In this document: piece by piece, positions 7,924-16,985 of the stretch | Position numbering within the stretch: the stretch's first letter is position 1 | How the letters are laid out: the number at the start of each line of letters is the position of its first letter | Assembly (NCBI RefSeq): GCF_900113705.1 | Contig: NZ_FOQI01000005.1 | Coordinates: forward strand, 186,001 to 250,000 | Origin: Collimonas sp. OK307 | Lineage (GTDB): Bacteria > Pseudomonadota > Gammaproteobacteria > Burkholderiales > Burkholderiaceae_D | Direction: 5' to 3' | DNA length: 64,000 nucleotides | Program-made: the position numbers and the translations under genes | Notes under the pieces: generated by a model | Told to the model about the DNA's origin: nothing | The model's database searches: none | What the model saw: the letters and a program-made list of their open reading frames with translations, nothing else

Positions 7924-10212
7924 TCAAATTATGGCCGAATCATGACTCGACGCTAACTTTAACAGCAAAATCAGGATTTTTGCGCCCTTTGTGTCGCTTC
8001 GGTTCTGCAGATCGATGCGTCCGCCGTGTTCATCGATGATTTTTTTCACCATCGGCAAACCCAGGCCAGTGCCGCGCGGCTTGGAAGTGACGTACGGTTC
8101 GAATGCCCTGGCCAGGATTTTTGGCGAAAATCCCGAGCCGTTATCTGTAATCGAAAGCCGTACCGCCGTGCGCGATAAACCGTCCGAACTCTGGTAGCTG
8201 ACACGTTCGGTGACCAGGTCGATTCGCGGCGGCATCGGGTCGCCGCTTCTATCCATGACGGCATCCTGGGCATTTTGCAAAAGATTATGGATGACCTGCC
8301 GCAGTTGCGTGGCGTCGCCCATGATCTTGGGTAAATCCGTTGCCAGCGATGCATGAATCATATCGCGTTCGTCGCCGGCCAAATAGAGATGCAGGATTTC
8401 CGCCACCAGTACATTCAAATCGAGCTCGCTCAGGACGGCTGGCGGAGTCTTGGCGTAATCGCGGAAATCATCCACCATACGTTTCATGGCGGCCACCTGG
8501 TTGACGATGGTATCGGTACTTTTCTTCAAGATAGCTGAATCATGCGACATCAGCTTGTCTTCCAGTTTCATTTGCAGGCGCTCGGCCGAGAGCTGGATCG
8601 GCGTCAGCGGGTTCTTGATTTCATGCGCCAGGCGGCGCGCCACTTCGCCCCAGGCAATCGAACGCTGGCCGGAGATGACGTCGGAAATATCGTCGAACAC
8701 CACCACATAGCCGGTGCGGTTCTCTACCGGCAGGCGCGAGCCGCGGGCCAGCAAGGTGATATCGTCGCTATCGTTGCTCGCGCCGCTGTCGACCCGCCGC
8801 GGGATTTCGATCTGCTGTTGCCAGTGCAGTAGCTCAGGGCCGATCTTGCCGGTAGCGAATTGCGCATTTTGTTCAGAGAAGGCGTTGATGATGACTTCCG
8901 CGAAATGCGCCAGGCCATCGATGATGGTGAGCGGCTGGCCGATATGCGGGGAAAAATCGTACTGCAGGATACGTGCTACCGACTGGTTGCTGGTCACCAG
9001 GCGGAAATCGCCATCCAGCACCATCACGCCGGCCGACATATTCGCCAATACCGATTCCAGATAGGCTTTAGCGTTTTCCAGTTCGCTGCGATTTTTTTCA
9101 ACCGTGGCGCGGGCATCGTACAACTGACGCGTCATCAGGTTGAAGGATTGGGTCAGGGTGCCCAGTTCGTCCGAGGTAGCGACAATCGGGCGCGGCGACA
9201 GATTGCCCTCGGCCACGGCTTTGGTGCCTTCGGCCAACAGCAGCAAAGGTTTGGCGAGGTCGGTTGCGATCAGGAAGGCGCTGGCGATGGCGCCGAAAAC
9301 CGCCAGCAGCAAGGTCAGCGTCAACGTCACCAGGTAGATCTTGCGCAAGCCGGAACGGCCCAGCGAGCGTTCTTGATATTCGCTATAGGCAGAGCCGAGT
9401 GCTTCGGCATTGGTTGCGAGGTAGGTCGGCACCGGTTGTATCATTTGCAAAAAATGTGTTTCGTTTTGCAAGGTGGAGCTTTTCAGCGGCGCCGGGATTT
9501 CCACTACCACGTGCAGGCGCAGGTCATTGGTTTCATTACCTGTGGCGGGGGCGCCGGTCGGGTTGTCCTGATCGCTTTCTATTGCGGAGAAACCGCGTGG
9601 CAAGCGGGCCTGCTGCAACATGTTGGGCGATGGTAAATTGGGTACCAATGTTCCCAGGTGGCCACCGACGGAGGCGATCACCTGGCCATTGGCGGTGACG
9701 ATCGAGGCTTCCAGATTCTGCTCGCTAAGCCGTCCTAGCTGGGTTGCCTGTGCCGAATTCGAGAGATCCGACCATTCAGACGCCAGCGTGCGCGCCCTGG
9801 AACTAAGGTCGGCAAGCGATGATTCAAGTGCGGCATGGCTCAGGTTCAGGCCGGATTGCAAGGCCGATTCAACGTGGACGTCAAACCAGGACTCGATCGA
9901 ACGCGATACGAACTGTACCGACACCAGGTAAATCACAACCCCGGGCAAGATCCCGATCAGCGCAAACATGAACACCAGTTTGGCTGTTAGCCGGGAACCG
10001 AATTTGCCGCGCTTGTAACGTTTATACAAACGCCCCAGCAGCAGGCAGACCAGCAGAAACAGGGCTACCGCCACCAACGCATTCATGCCTAGCAGCCATG
10101 AATAGTGCTTATCGAAAAAATCTGAATTGGCCGATGCCGAAGAAAGCAGGAATAGCAGGATGCTGACGATGGCGCCGCCGACCACCAGCAAATAGCGAAG
10201 CGCGCGCGACAC
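7924..10212 (-). CDS. ntrY: NtrY-like membrane sensor histidine kinase
   Basis: From the GTG at 10212, two bases after the DUF4390 stop, the product has 762 residues. Two N-terminal membrane helices are followed by a third near residue 80 and a periplasmic sensor region. A further helix leads to HAMP (about LLAEGTKAVAEGNLSPRPIV), a PAS domain, the dimerisation/phospho-acceptor helix with H in RRLAHEIKNPLTPIQLSAERL, and the ATP-binding domain with SITDNGSGFSPK and GLGLPMVKKIIDEHGG. The frame is open 111 codons further upstream inside DUF4390, but that part is polar and unlike NtrY. It probably phosphorylates the regulator encoded downstream; the signal sensed is unknown. Confidence 0.92.
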   Translation of the reverse strand: MSRALRYLLVVGGAIVSILLFLLSSASANSDFFDKHYSWLLGMNALVAVALFLLVCLLLGRLYKRYKRGKFGSRLTAKLVFMFALIGILPGVVIYLVSVQFVSRSIESWFDVHVESALQSGLNLSHAALESSLADLSSRARTLASEWSDLSNSAQATQLGRLSEQNLEASIVTANGQVIASVGGHLGTLVPNLPSPNMLQQARLPRGFSAIESDQDNPTGAPATGNETNDLRLHVVVEIPAPLKSSTLQNETHFLQMIQPVPTYLATNAEALGSAYSEYQERSLGRSGLRKIYLVTLTLTLLLAVFGAIASAFLIATDLAKPLLLLAEGTKAVAEGNLSPRPIVATSDELGTLTQSFNLMTRQLYDARATVEKNRSELENAKAYLESVLANMSAGVMVLDGDFRLVTSNQSVARILQYDFSPHIGQPLTIIDGLAHFAEVIINAFSEQNAQFATGKIGPELLHWQQQIEIPRRVDSGASNDSDDITLLARGSRLPVENRTGYVVVFDDISDVISGQRSIAWGEVARRLAHEIKNPLTPIQLSAERLQMKLEDKLMSHDSAILKKSTDTIVNQVAAMKRMVDDFRDYAKTPPAVLSELDLNVLVAEILHLYLAGDERDMIHASLATDLPKIMGDATQLRQVIHNLLQNAQDAVMDRSGDPMPPRIDLVTERVSYQSSDGLSRTAVRLSITDNGSGFSPKILARAFEPYVTSKPRGTGLGLPMVKKIIDEHGGRIDLQNRSDTKGAKILILLLKLASSHDSAII

Positions 10213-10214
10213 GG

Positions 10215-10793
10215 CTATTCCACCCTGTAGTTGAAGCTCTTCCAATCGGAAGAAAAGCGCCAGTCGCTGTTGTTGAGGGCGTTGACTTGAAACGGCTTGG
10301 ACAGCAATCCCAGATCGAGGCCCATGCGTACCGCAACCCGATAGACCTCGCCGCTCTTGAGAGCGCTCTTGTCGGCGATCAGCCAGCGGCTTGGCCGGCG
10401 GATCAGCGCCAAGGCATCGTCCAGCGTGTTGAAACTCTGTTGCAGACTGCCATTGATGGCGACGTTGTAACGGCGCGTGATGACGTTGTATTGCAAGCGG
10501 ATGGTTTGGGTTGCCGTGATGGCTTTTTCGTCGAACCAGTACCAACGGGGGCGCGTCAGTTCGACATCGGTCGTGAAATACAGCGTGACGCCGCGATTGA
10601 CCACATCTTCCAGGCCGCGGTTGAGATCGAATGAAAATGTTGCCGACAACTTGTAGCCATCGTCGCCAGTTTCGATATGGGCCTGGATCAATTCAACGCC
10701 ATCTGCTGCAGAGCTGGACGCAGGGCTAAAAGACAAAGCCAGCAGCAGGGCCAGCAGCCAGTATCTGATGAATTGAAGCAATGGTCGTGTCAC
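10215..10793 (-). CDS. DUF4390 domain secreted protein
   Basis: This 192-residue protein has an N-terminal signal peptide or anchor (YWLLALLLALSFSPASSSAA) and a beta-rich body typical of DUF4390: GVTLYFTTDVELTRPRWYWFDEK, LQYNVITRRYNVAINGS and VAVRMGLDLGLLSKPFQVNAL. The gene lies between rsmB and ntrY on the same strand, with its stop two bases before the ntrY start, so the three are likely co-transcribed. The function is unknown; tight linkage suggests an accessory role in NtrY sensing, which is inference. Confidence 0.85.
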   Translation of the reverse strand: MTRPLLQFIRYWLLALLLALSFSPASSSAADGVELIQAHIETGDDGYKLSATFSFDLNRGLEDVVNRGVTLYFTTDVELTRPRWYWFDEKAITATQTIRLQYNVITRRYNVAINGSLQQSFNTLDDALALIRRPSRWLIADKSALKSGEVYRVAVRMGLDLGLLSKPFQVNALNNSDWRFSSDWKSFNYRVE

Positions 10794-10878
10794 TGGTTTC
10801 AGTTATGTTAAAAAGTTATTGCGGAAGTGCGTCAGCACTGCGGATGTAACACTACGAGCGCTACGAATTCTACGAACG

Positions 10879-12189
10879 TCAGCATTTTTGGAACAGTGCG
10901 TAAAACAAGCCGTCATGATCATGTTCCCCGTCGGCGGTTGGCAGCAATTGTCCGGGCGCAGGCAGTCTGCGCGCATTGTTCCGCTCGGCAAATGCGACTG
11001 CCTGGGCTTCTGATTCTTGTGGCCATACGGAACATGTTACAAGTAATAATTTACCATCCGGGCGTAGCATCTGCCAAAGATTGTCCAGAATCTTTGCCGA
11101 AAGTGTTGCAAGTTGCTCGGTATCGGTCTTGCGCCGCAACCAGCGTATATCGGGATGACGGCGCACGATACCGGAGGCGGTACACGGAACATCGGCCAGG
11201 ATCCGGTCGAAGGGGACGCCATCCCACCAGTCGTTGCCTTGGCTGCCCAGGCTGGCATCGCCCGCTTGCAGTTTGGCTTGCAGTTGCAGGCGTTGCAGAT
11301 TCTGGGTAATGCGTTGCAAGCGTTTAGGATTGTTGTCCAGCGCAGTCAGTTCGACGTCGGCGGACTCCAGGATGTGGCCGGTCTTGCCGCCAGGCGCAGC
11401 GCAGGCGTCCAGCACCCGCATGCCGTCCTGCAGGTCTAGCAATGGCGCTGCAAGTTGCGCAGCGGCGTCCTGCACCGACGCCAGGCCGTCGTCGAAACCT
11501 GGAATCTGGGCCACCGGCATTGCGCTGTCCAGGCGTATAGCATCAGGACCGATTTGACGGGCAGTTATAGAGTGGCTTGCCAACGTTTCCAGATAGGCCG
11601 CTACGGAGGTTTTGCGGCGGTTGACACGCAAGGTCAGCGGCGGTGCAATATTGCCGGCAGTGAGGATGGCTTGCCATTGCTGCGGATAGGCAGCCTTCAT
11701 GCGGTCGATCCACCAGACCGGATAGTTCCACAGGCCGAACGGCGTTTTGATGGCAGTTGCGATCAAGGCCTGGCGTTCACGCAGGAATCGTCGCAGAACT
11801 GCATTCACCATGCCTTTGGCGTGGGCCATCTGCGGATCGGAAGAGACCGCAGTGACAGCTTGATCGACTACTGTGAAATTCTCATAGGCGGGATCGTCGA
11901 CATCGGCCAGCAGGCACAAGGCGGCGCACAGCAGGCAATGTAGCAAGGTCGGTTCCGGCGGCCGGCTCGCGAGGTTGGCGAGCAATGTTTCAGCGCGGCC
12001 GATGCCGCGCATGGTGCGATAGGCGATGTCCTGGATGGCGCCGCGGGTCGGCGCCGGTGCAGCCGATTGCGCAAATACCTGGGTCAGCGCCTGGGGTAAC
12101 GCCGCACCGTCGCGTACTAATGCAATGGCTTGGGCTGCGCCTAACAGGCTAAAGGCGAGAGAATCTTTTTTTAGGGTCGAATAAGTCAC
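10879..12189 (-). CDS. rsmB: 16S rRNA m5C967 methyltransferase RsmB
   Basis: RsmB methylates cytosine 967 of 16S rRNA using S-adenosylmethionine. The 436-residue protein has an N-terminal NusB-like RNA-binding domain (about residues 1-145). The C-terminal methyltransferase domain has the SAM site VLDACAAPGGKTGHILE, motif IV DVPCTASGIVRRHPDIRWLRR and motif VI VTCSVWPQESEAQ, so both conserved cysteines are present. The start is uncertain: no good ribosome site is visible, and I chose GTG 12189 because the protein then begins with the family-like TYSTLKKDSLAFSLLGAAQ. Further upstream the frame runs into the LysE gene. Confidence 0.93.
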   Translation of the reverse strand: MTYSTLKKDSLAFSLLGAAQAIALVRDGAALPQALTQVFAQSAAPAPTRGAIQDIAYRTMRGIGRAETLLANLASRPPEPTLLHCLLCAALCLLADVDDPAYENFTVVDQAVTAVSSDPQMAHAKGMVNAVLRRFLRERQALIATAIKTPFGLWNYPVWWIDRMKAAYPQQWQAILTAGNIAPPLTLRVNRRKTSVAAYLETLASHSITARQIGPDAIRLDSAMPVAQIPGFDDGLASVQDAAAQLAAPLLDLQDGMRVLDACAAPGGKTGHILESADVELTALDNNPKRLQRITQNLQRLQLQAKLQAGDASLGSQGNDWWDGVPFDRILADVPCTASGIVRRHPDIRWLRRKTDTEQLATLSAKILDNLWQMLRPDGKLLLVTCSVWPQESEAQAVAFAERNNARRLPAPGQLLPTADGEHDHDGLFYALFQKC

Positions 12190-12230
12190 AAGTGGTTCTG
12201 GTCGATTCTGCGGATGATGGTTATTAAAAA

Positions 12231-12869
12231 TTAGTTCTTGGTCAAAGCCAGTTTTATGCCCAAGGCAATAAAGGCGGCGCCAACTGTGCGCTCCAGCCAA
12301 TGCTTGATCTGCGGATTGTTGCTGGCATGGCGTGTCAACGTTCCGGCCAGCATGGCGGTGCCGCTGTTCCAACACAGCGTGACAACAGAAAACGCCGCGC
12401 CCAATAGCAAAAAGGCAGCGATCTTATGCGGCGAATCATGGCGCACGAACTGTGGAAAGAACGACAGGAAGAACAAAATAACCTTGGGATTGAGCACATT
12501 GGTGATCAAGGCTTGTACAAAAATGGTCTTGTGCGAACGCAGGTCGAGTTTCGGCAGCTTTTCGTCTACGTCGGCTTTCTTGCTGAGCAACATCTTGATG
12601 CCGAGATAAATCAGGTAAGCGCCGCCCGCCAGTTTGACTACCATGAATGCGGTGGCGGAGGCCGCCAGCAGCGCCGTCAGGCCAAAAGCCGACAGGGTTG
12701 CGTGGATGCAGCAGCCGGCCGTGATTCCCAGCGCCGACAGTAATCCGGCGCGGCGTCCCTGCGCCACGCTGCGGCCGACAATATAAGCGGTATCCGGGCC
12801 GGGAGTGGCGTTCAGTAGCAAGACAGCCATCAGAAACAGGCCGAAATCATTTATGCCGAAGGTAATCAT
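12231..12869 (-). CDS. LysE/RhtB family amino-acid exporter
   Basis: This 212-residue inner-membrane protein has about six hydrophobic segments. It opens with the LysE/RhtB pattern FLMAVLLLNATPGPDTAYIVGRSVAQGRRAGLLSALGITAG, where the PGP motif is diagnostic. Members export amino acids or homoserine lactones; the substrate cannot be read from sequence. It lies 41 bases upstream of rsmB in the same direction. The 217 bases between it and the hydrolase downstream of 13087 contain only short GTGAAATTCGG direct repeats and no gene that I can support. Confidence 0.9.
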   Translation of the reverse strand: MITFGINDFGLFLMAVLLLNATPGPDTAYIVGRSVAQGRRAGLLSALGITAGCCIHATLSAFGLTALLAASATAFMVVKLAGGAYLIYLGIKMLLSKKADVDEKLPKLDLRSHKTIFVQALITNVLNPKVILFFLSFFPQFVRHDSPHKIAAFLLLGAAFSVVTLCWNSGTAMLAGTLTRHASNNPQIKHWLERTVGAAFIALGIKLALTKN

Positions 12870-13086
12870 GACGATGCAGCAAGGCGAATGGTAACAATGC
12901 GATTGTAGCGGGGATATGGTCGCTCACCTACAGTTGGGGGAGCGATTGTGGCGGCAAAGGTGAAATTCGGTGAAATTCGGCGAAATCTCAAAATTTCTTG
13001 ACGGCAATATTCGTTTGCAGTAGCGGATTAGCCGGGCAAGGACATAAATGTCGAACGAGCAATTTTTCGATTGGTGTGAAACGATA

Positions 13087-13986
13087 TCAGTTCACCAAAG
13101 CGGGGGTTGATGCTGCCAGAGGCTGCAGTGCGGGCAAAGCATCGAGCCAGCGGCGGACATCCGCAAAAACCCGCTCGGCGCCGATTTCATTGAAAATTTC
13201 GTGATACATGCCGTCGTAGTCGCGCAGCGTGGCAATCGCGGGTGCCAAAGCAGCAAAAAAACGGCGGCTGCCGTCTGGATCGATGATGCGGTCGTCGCCG
13301 GCAATCACCAGCAGCGTCGGGATTGCCAGGGTGTGCGCCTGGTCCAGGGCGAATTTCCCTGCAAGCAGCATGCTGCTCAGCAAGCGCGCGCTAATCTTGT
13401 TATGCACCAGCGGATCGTCACCATAGGCTTGGGCAACCGCCGGATCGTGCGACAGGTGATTGACATCCAGACCGTTGGGGACCGCCAGGCCGGGAGCCAG
13501 CACTGACATCATTTTGAGCAAGCCCAGTTGAACCCGGCTCAAGCGCAAGGCCAGGCCCGGCGAGGATAAAATCAGGCCGCGCAAGGGAGACATTCCAGCT
13601 ACCGCAAAGCGTGCGGCGAACAAGCCGCCCATGCTATGGCCGAACAATAAGGGAGCGCTGGTTGCCAGTTCCGGATAACGCAGCTGCTGCTGGCGGCTGA
13701 GATCGTCCAGCACCAGCTTGGCATCGCGCAACAAGGCGGTCTGGTCCGGCACATCGCCGCGCGGACCGCCGGAGCGGCCGTGGCCGCGGTGATCGTAGCT
13801 GCGCACCAGCAGGCCGCAGCGATTGAAAAAGCGTACTACATGGGCATAACGCCCGGCATGCTCGCCCAGTCCGTGCATCAACAGGATACTGCCTGTCACC
13901 GGGACACCGGGATCAGGCAGCCAGTCGGTAACGGAGAGAGGGATGCCGTCTTCGGTCGTAAGCTGTTGCTCAAGACCAGCGGTCAT
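13087..13986 (-). CDS. alpha/beta hydrolase, monoacylglycerol lipase-like
   Basis: This is a 299-residue serine hydrolase of the lysophospholipase/monoacylglycerol lipase type. It has the oxyanion region LLMHGLGEHAGRY, the conserved RSYDHRGHGRSGG, the nucleophile S118 in FGHSMGG, an acid in VIAGDDRIIDP and the catalytic histidine in YDGMYHEIFNE. No signal peptide is seen, so it is likely cytoplasmic. The ATG at 13986 overlaps the stop of the DUF1840 gene (TGATG), implying translational coupling; the adjacent TTG is not needed. Confidence 0.9.
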   Translation of the reverse strand: MTAGLEQQLTTEDGIPLSVTDWLPDPGVPVTGSILLMHGLGEHAGRYAHVVRFFNRCGLLVRSYDHRGHGRSGGPRGDVPDQTALLRDAKLVLDDLSRQQQLRYPELATSAPLLFGHSMGGLFAARFAVAGMSPLRGLILSSPGLALRLSRVQLGLLKMMSVLAPGLAVPNGLDVNHLSHDPAVAQAYGDDPLVHNKISARLLSSMLLAGKFALDQAHTLAIPTLLVIAGDDRIIDPDGSRRFFAALAPAIATLRDYDGMYHEIFNEIGAERVFADVRRWLDALPALQPLAASTPALVN

Positions 13987-14330
13987 CAAACGCCCCAGAG
14001 TACGTCGTTATTGTGCTTGTGCGCTTCGCGCAACATTTCCAGCAAAGGATAAATTTTGTTGGCAAAGGTGACGGTCTGCACTGGCTCATGACCGGTGTCG
14101 TCACCGGCTTCGCTGTGATGGGCGGCGATGTCATGCTGCACGGTGTCGGATACCGGGTGGGCACGGCTTTCCGATGTTTCGGCTTCCAGCAAGGCAATCG
14201 CTGCTGTTCCTTCTGCAGCGGTAATCACGCCGATTTTCACGTCTTTATGCAACAGGTCGAGGATACGCTTTGCGTCGTTTTCGAACATGGTGACTTCGGC
14301 CGATGCCTTGGATTTGAATGTAACTAACAT
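13986..14330 (-). CDS. DUF1840 family protein
   Basis: This is a 114-residue acidic, His-containing protein. It begins MLVTFKSKASAEVTMFENDAKRILDLLHKD and ends in an amphipathic helix, YPLLEMLREAHKHNNDVLWGV, with a variable middle. That matches the DUF1840 family, which is largely restricted to beta-proteobacteria. It overlaps the downstream hydrolase by one base. The function is unknown. Confidence 0.85.
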   Translation of the reverse strand: MLVTFKSKASAEVTMFENDAKRILDLLHKDVKIGVITAAEGTAAIALLEAETSESRAHPVSDTVQHDIAAHHSEAGDDTGHEPVQTVTFANKIYPLLEMLREAHKHNNDVLWGV

Positions 14331-14461
14331 AGAACCTCAGAATATTGTTTTTGATGAAAGAAGACATTGTACAGAATACCCCTTTGTTAGGGGGCTCGCT
14401 ACTGCTGTCACCGCTGGTTACAGTGTGGGCACGGTATCTGGGATTTTCAATGCCGGCAATG

Positions 14462-15025
14462 CTAATTGTGCTTGAACGACGAAATGAAAGTCTCCGCGTT
14501 TTCCCGTGAAACGCCCTTTTCCGGCCCCATCACGATGACTTGATAGATTTCCTTGTCTTTGCTGACGAAATGCCCGAACAGGACTTCCGGCTTGCCACCA
14601 GGCGTGGCGCCGACCGCTTCCACGTCGATACTGGCTGACAGGCCCGGTGTGCCCTGAGCGTTACTGGCAGCTGCGGTGGTTTTCTCGACCTTGACGGTGC
14701 CGTTGATATTTTTCACCAGCGCGGTTTTCATCGCGATCAATGCCGCATGCGCCTTGGCGGCGTCGGGCAGGGTGGCGCTGCCGACTGCGAATACCGTGTC
14801 GTCCACCTTGGCGGCAGTCATGGTCATCGTCACCGGTACGCCGTCGAGATCGATAGGACGGGCAAAGGTTGATGGTTTGGCGGGCAGCAATACGCTGTAA
14901 GGAGCGTCTTTGCTACGGACTTCGCGCCAGTTGAACTTGGGCGAGCAGGCCGCCAGCGCCAGTAGGGCGCAAGCAGTCAGCGAGCAGGCAAACAAGCGGG
15001 AAGATTTCAAGCGAGCAGATTTCAC
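14462..15025 (-). CDS. putative lipoprotein of unknown function
   Basis: This 187-residue protein has a basic N-terminus, a hydrophobic stretch and the lipobox LAAC (C27) followed by SPKFNWREVRSKDAPYSVLLPAKP. The body alternates beta strands and a helix (DAAKAHAALIAMKTALVKNI) and ends with EIYQVIVMGPEKGVSRENAETFISSFK. This resembles small periplasmic lipoproteins with a PsbP-like fold, but I cannot name a family with certainty. It is a single gene 36 bases downstream of the EamA permease. Confidence 0.75.
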   Translation of the reverse strand: MKSARLKSSRLFACSLTACALLALAACSPKFNWREVRSKDAPYSVLLPAKPSTFARPIDLDGVPVTMTMTAAKVDDTVFAVGSATLPDAAKAHAALIAMKTALVKNINGTVKVEKTTAAASNAQGTPGLSASIDVEAVGATPGGKPEVLFGHFVSKDKEIYQVIVMGPEKGVSRENAETFISSFKHN

Positions 15026-15061
15026 GGGATAGCGCAGCTGGCTGCAAAATGGAAACAGCCC

Positions 15062-16021
15062 CTATGGTATCTGATGCTGAAAGGTGCGCACACCGAAAAC
15101 TATACCCAGGCATAGTAGCGCTACGCCGGTCATGACTAGCGCGCCTGGCATCGCATCGCGGAAAATGAAGGCATACAGCAGGGCCGACAGGGTTTCGAAC
15201 ACAATCAGCTGCGCCAGCAGCGCGGTCGGCAAATGCTGGCTAGCCTTGTTCCAGAGCAGGATGCCGATCCAGGAAGCGCACAGGCCGATGACTAGCATCA
15301 AGCCGACAAATTGCAGTGGCCGCGGGCCGAACGGAAAGTCATAGGAGCCACCCGCCAGCTTCAGGTAGGCGCCATATCCGAACAATCCGATCAGCGCCAG
15401 CGGCAAGGTTGCCAAACCTTGCGCGGTAGCCCAGGTGGAGGAGCTGATATGCGGATTGGCGCGCAGATAGCGGGCATTGACAATCGGATACCAGGTCCAG
15501 GCGCCGACCGCAGCCGCTGCAATCAGACAGCCCAGGACATAGTCCGAAATAGAGCGCGTGTTGCTGCTGCCCGCCAGCCGCATATGCGTCAGCTCAGCGC
15601 TGTTCACACACAGGATGCCGATCGTGATAATCACCAGCGACGGCGCCAGGCGACGCCAGGCGACGCTTTCTGCCCCGTGTCCCGGCGACCAGTTGGAGAA
15701 TACCGAAATCACTACTGGCAAGGTGCCGATCAGCATGGTCGGCAGCGGCGCATCGGCTAGCTGGATCGCAGTCGCCAGTGCGGCGTAATACAACAGGTTG
15801 CCGATCAGCGAAAGTTTCAGGGCGGCGCGCCAGTCGGCCCGGGTCAGCGCAATTACGCGCTTGCGGTCAAGCACAGCCGGCACCAGCGCGATCAGGCCGA
15901 ACGCCACATAACGGCCGAACGACAGCATCAGGCCAGGGTAGTCGGGCAACATCAGAGGCGCGACGAACACCAGTCCCCACATCAGGCCGGCACCCAAGGC
16001 GCATAACAGGCCGATCAGCAT
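15062..16021 (-). CDS. EamA/DMT family transporter
   Basis: This 319-residue membrane protein has about ten hydrophobic helices in two EamA repeats, beginning LIGLLCALGAGLMWGLVFVAPLMLPDYPGLMLSFGRY. Members of the drug/metabolite transporter superfamily carry metabolites or amino acids across the inner membrane; the substrate is unknown. The coding sequence contains a tandem GCCAGGCGAC duplication near 15645-15670 that stays in frame. It is likely transcribed with the lipoprotein gene downstream. Confidence 0.88.
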   Translation of the reverse strand: MLIGLLCALGAGLMWGLVFVAPLMLPDYPGLMLSFGRYVAFGLIALVPAVLDRKRVIALTRADWRAALKLSLIGNLLYYAALATAIQLADAPLPTMLIGTLPVVISVFSNWSPGHGAESVAWRRLAPSLVIITIGILCVNSAELTHMRLAGSSNTRSISDYVLGCLIAAAAVGAWTWYPIVNARYLRANPHISSSTWATAQGLATLPLALIGLFGYGAYLKLAGGSYDFPFGPRPLQFVGLMLVIGLCASWIGILLWNKASQHLPTALLAQLIVFETLSALLYAFIFRDAMPGALVMTGVALLCLGIVFGVRTFQHQIP

Positions 16022-16127
16022 AGAATGGGTCCTGCAGCGGGTCCTGCAATTAATTGATGAGATGGCATGGAAAAGTCAAGGTAGGGTTCAAAGACAAGTA
16101 ATGGCAATTTACTCATCATGCCCGTCT

Positions 16128-16964
16128 TCAGCTTAGCGGTCTTGTACCAATTTGCTGTTGATACTGCGCTGGCGTGACACCGTAGGCGCGCTTGAACCAG
16201 CGCGTCAGGTGGCTTTGATCGGCCAGTCCGACGGCTGCGGCGGCATCGGTTGGCGTGCTGCGCTGGGCCAGCAAGGTTTTTGCGCGGGTGGTCCGGCGCG
16301 CTTGCAGGTATTGATGCGGGGTGGCGTGAAACTGGGCCGAGAATTCCCGTACAAAATGGAACATCGACATGCCAGCCTCAGCCGCCAAAGTGTCGATGTG
16401 CAAAGTCTGCTCCAGATTTGCCTCGATGCAATCGATCACGCGCCGCATTGCCAGCACGCGACGTGGCTGGCTGGCCGTCAGCGCGGGTGCCGGCCGCAGA
16501 TTCTTGCCATAGCGTCGGATTACCTCGTCGATCAATACCGTGAAATGCGATACAAAAGCCAGGTCGTCCGGCGCCTGCCACATGCGTTTGAACAGTAATT
16601 GAAAACTGTCTGCGAGCGCCGGATCGTGAGCCGTAGCAGTGGGGAAATAAGCCTCGCTGCCAGTCAGTTCTTGCAGTAGCTGCGGCTCGATAAACAGCAT
16701 CTGGTAAGTCCAGCCGGCGGCGATCTCGGCATGGCCGTCGTGCAATTCGTCGGGATTCAATAACACCAGCGTGCCTGCCGGGGCCAGATGTTGGGAACCC
16801 TTGTGGCGGAACCGTTCAACCCCGGTTTCAATCGCACCCAGCGAATACGCATCGTGCACATGCGGCGCAAATGCGTGATCGACCAGCCGCGCCGAATACA
16901 ATTCCACGCCCGGCAGATGCGGGCTGGTCTTGAAGGTGACGAATTCGGACGGGTGGTGGAACAT
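16128..16964 (-). CDS. AraC family transcriptional regulator
   Basis: The 278-residue protein has an N-terminal cupin-type AraC ligand domain (HAFAPHVHDAYSLGAIETGVERFRHKG, then LVLLNPDELHDGHAEIAAGWTYQMLFIE). The C-terminal pair of helix-turn-helix motifs includes MSMFHFVREFSAQFHATPHQYLQARR and ADQSHLTRWFKRAYGVTPAQYQQQ. Such regulators with an adjacent exporter often control it; the EamA gene next door on the same strand is the obvious candidate target, but this is inference. Confidence 0.92.
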   Translation of the reverse strand: MFHHPSEFVTFKTSPHLPGVELYSARLVDHAFAPHVHDAYSLGAIETGVERFRHKGSQHLAPAGTLVLLNPDELHDGHAEIAAGWTYQMLFIEPQLLQELTGSEAYFPTATAHDPALADSFQLLFKRMWQAPDDLAFVSHFTVLIDEVIRRYGKNLRPAPALTASQPRRVLAMRRVIDCIEANLEQTLHIDTLAAEAGMSMFHFVREFSAQFHATPHQYLQARRTTRAKTLLAQRSTPTDAAAAVGLADQSHLTRWFKRAYGVTPAQYQQQIGTRPLS

Positions 16965-16985
16965 GTCGATGCTCTGATTCTGGAT

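Noticed and set aside
10213-10545. 111-codon N-terminal extension of NtrY
   Set aside because: The extension is polar, out of character for a membrane kinase, and overlaps DUF4390; the GTG at 10212 follows that gene's stop by two bases.
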